Origin: Paracoccaceae bacterium
Lineage (GTDB): Bacteria; Pseudomonadota; Alphaproteobacteria; Rhodobacterales; Rhodobacteraceae
Assembly: GCA_027030435.1 (NCBI GenBank)
Contig: JALVEX010000449.1
Span: 1-6,303, forward strand
Reading direction: 5' to 3'
Length of the DNA stretch: 6,303 nt
The notes beneath the pieces were generated by a model. The model saw only the letters and a program-made list of their open reading frames with translations, had not been told where the DNA came from and did not search any database. Position 1 is the stretch's first letter. Each line of letters begins with the position of its first letter. The translations under genes and the position numbers were made by a program. This document shows, in pieces, positions 5,150-6,303 of this stretch.

Positions 5150-5926
5150 TCAGGCGATGCGGCGCAGGCCCTTCGCCCGGCCCCCGGCCCAGGCCCGCGC
5201 CGCCTTGCCGAAGGCTTCGAACAGGGCGCGCGAGACGGGATCGCGGGCGGCGTTGTATTCCGGGTGCCACTGCACCGAGAGCGTGAAGCCCGGCGCATCC
5301 TTGACATGGATCGCCTCGGGCGTGCCGTCATGCGCCACGCCATCGATCACGATGCGCGCGCCCGGCGTCTTGATCCCCTGGCCGTGCAGGCTGTTGGTCA
5401 TCACCTCGGTGGTGCCGAGGATCTCGTGAAACGGGCTGCCTCTGGTGAGGGTGACCTTGTGGCGCAGCGCGAATTTCTCCTCGAGCGTGCCCTCCGGGGG
5501 CATGCGGTGATTGTCGCGCCCCGGCAGATCGCGGATCTCCGGGTGCAGCGTGCCGCCCATGGCCACGTTCACCTCCTGAAAGCCGCGGCAGACCCCGAAG
5601 AAGGGCTGGCCGCGCTCCACGCAGGCGCGGATCAGCGGCAGGGTGATCCGATCGCGGGCGCGATCGAACACGCCATGCGCCTCGGTCGGCATTTCCCCGT
5701 ATTCCTCCGGGTGGACATTGGGCCGCCCGCCGGTGAGGAGGAAGCCGTCGAAGCTCTCGAGCAGCTCATCGATGCGCACATGCGCCGGATCGGCCGGAAC
5801 GAGCAGCGGCATCCCCCCCGCCACCTCGCTGATCGCGGCCACGTTCATGGTGCCGGAGGCATGGGCGGGATAGTGATCGTTCAGGATCGCCGGATTGGTG
5901 ATGATGCCGATGCGCGGACGGTTCAT
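5150..5926 (-). CDS. Gamma-glutamyl-GABA hydrolase family protein (class I glutamine amidotransferase-like, peptidase C26)
   Basis: The 258-residue cytosolic protein belongs to the PuuD-like branch of class I glutamine amidotransferase folds. These enzymes hydrolyse gamma-glutamyl amides; PuuD releases GABA from gamma-glutamyl-GABA in putrescine breakdown. The nucleophile elbow FFGVCRGFQEVNVAMGGTLH (109-128) carries Cys113, and QWHPEY (219-224) supplies His221 and Glu223, so the triad is intact. LLTGGRPNVHPEEYG (63-77) and NSLHGQGI (178-185) are further family motifs. Length matches the family. The ATG at 5926 has GGAG five bases upstream. No other putrescine-pathway gene (puuA, puuB, puuC) is adjacent, so the exact substrate is open and no gene symbol is given. 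A promoter candidate lies upstream at 5974-6003. Confidence 0.92.
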   Translation of the reverse strand: MNRPRIGIITNPAILNDHYPAHASGTMNVAAISEVAGGMPLLVPADPAHVRIDELLESFDGFLLTGGRPNVHPEEYGEMPTEAHGVFDRARDRITLPLIRACVERGQPFFGVCRGFQEVNVAMGGTLHPEIRDLPGRDNHRMPPEGTLEEKFALRHKVTLTRGSPFHEILGTTEVMTNSLHGQGIKTPGARIVIDGVAHDGTPEAIHVKDAPGFTLSVQWHPEYNAARDPVSRALFEAFGKAARAWAGGRAKGLRRIA

Positions 5927-5973
5927 TCTTGCTCCATTCGAGATGCTTCAGCGGATGCGATGAAACTTCCATC

Positions 5974-6003
5974 ATGATATATATGGAGATCCCGCACCTG
6001 CAA
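5974..6003 (-). promoter_or_regulatory. Candidate promoter for the amidotransferase-like gene
   Basis: The minus strand has TATCAT (5979-5974; five of six matches to the -10 consensus) 18 bp after TTGCAG (6003-5998; three of six matches to -35). It lies in the most AT-rich patch of the window (about 5970-5985), 48 bp before the ATG. A shifted pairing, TTTGCA with TATATC at 17 bp, is also possible. Confidence 0.45.
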
Positions 6004-6030
6004 ACACCCCAAAGATGCGCAAGGGCGAAC

Positions 6031-6044
6031 GTGCGATAATGCAC
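6031..6044. repeat. Short inverted repeat upstream of the amidotransferase-like gene
   Basis: GTGC (6031-6034) and GCAC (6041-6044) flank the AT-rich hexamer GATAAT. It lies upstream of the candidate -35 element and has the look of a small operator half-site pair. It is short enough to occur by chance, and no regulator gene is nearby. Confidence 0.25.
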
Positions 6045-6092
6045 AGGACCGCAGCAGATACAGGGCGCGTTGGCCCGTGCGTGGCTGCCTGT

Positions 6093-6303
6093 TTACAGCC
6101 CTCGGCTTACCGCCGTTTCGAGCCGCTCAAGCGCCCGGGTCAGCCGCGCCCGGGTGCAGGCGATGTTGACCCGCGCGAAGCCCGCGCCGCCGGGGCCGAA
6201 GGCCTCGCCGCGGCTGACCAGCCACCCGGCCCTGTCGCGCAGAAACGCCGTCAGCGCCGCGGGCGCGAGCCCCAGGGCGCGGAAATCGAGCCATGCGAGA
6301 AAG
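6093..6303 (-). CDS. MalY/PatB-type class I/II aminotransferase (C-S lyase), C-terminal fragment at window edge
   Basis: The minus-strand frame is open from the right window edge (first full codon at 6302) to TAA at 6095-6093, giving 69 residues. FLAWLDFRALGL and then FGPGGAGFARVNIACTRA are characteristic of the C-terminus of the MalY/PatB family. These PLP-dependent C-S lyases are usually annotated as cystathionine beta-lyase or bifunctional aminotransferase. The Arg at residue 44 of the fragment, in GFARVN, corresponds to the substrate-carboxylate-binding arginine. The family cleaves cystathionine or cysteine conjugates to a thiol, pyruvate and ammonia. The gene is cut by the window, not broken. 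After the stop, GGGC and GCCC could form a weak hairpin, but no T-run follows. It is separated from the next minus-strand gene by 166 bp with its own promoter candidate, so co-transcription is not implied. Confidence 0.88.
   Translation of the reverse strand, partial: FLAWLDFRALGLAPAALTAFLRDRAGWLVSRGEAFGPGGAGFARVNIACTRARLTRALERLETAVSRGL

Noticed and set aside
4700..5977. 425-codon plus-strand open frame covering parts of the cytochrome and amidotransferase-like genes
   Set aside because: It is antisense to two well-supported genes and spans their intergenic gap with biased, featureless composition.
5766..6044. 92-codon minus-strand frame starting upstream of the amidotransferase-like gene
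   Set aside because: It runs out of frame into that gene, and its later half is a His/Arg/Gly-rich frame-shadow translation.

Overview
The window looks like ordinary chromosome of an alphaproteobacterium, most likely from the Rhodobacteraceae or relatives. This rests on a GC content of roughly two thirds (estimated by eye), a SAM-II riboswitch upstream of metZ (a class found mainly in alphaproteobacteria), the long FolE2-type GTP cyclohydrolase, and a pseudo-protease whose C-terminal ending I recognise from Rhodobacterales proteins. I see no insertion sequence, phage gene, CRISPR array, tRNA or rRNA.

Layout from left to right. A 5'-truncated plus-strand gene (2-1048) encodes a protein with a trypsin-like fold in which all three catalytic positions appear to be replaced. 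It converges on a minus-strand pair, metZ then folE2 (3542-1145), transcribed right to left. metZ (O-succinylhomoserine sulfhydrylase) makes homocysteine, and folE2 (GTP cyclohydrolase IB) opens the pterin/folate pathway. The metZ leader holds a promoter candidate, a SAM-II aptamer (3669-3615), a small GAAA-capped hairpin, a hairpin followed by seven U (candidate SAM-controlled terminator), and a 15-bp tandem duplication that carries two in-frame start codons. Divergent from metZ is a Nu-class glutathione S-transferase gene (3870-4601), preceded by a possible 26-codon small ORF whose stop overlaps the GTG start. The transferase gene overlaps tail to tail by 7 bp with a minus-strand membrane-anchored monohaem cytochrome c (5071-4595). 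Upstream of that on the same strand is a class-I glutamine-amidotransferase-like hydrolase of the PuuD/peptidase C26 family (5926-5150). The right edge cuts a minus-strand gene with the C-terminus of a MalY/PatB-type aminotransferase (C-S lyase).

Functionally, the most coherent unit is riboswitch-metZ-folE2. Homocysteine synthesis and the first step toward folate (whose 5-methyl form methylates homocysteine to methionine) could both be shut down when S-adenosylmethionine is plentiful. The truncated MalY/PatB gene at the edge may also act in sulfur amino acid metabolism, but there is no sign that it is co-regulated. The transferase, cytochrome and amidotransferase genes look like independent housekeeping or accessory metabolism.
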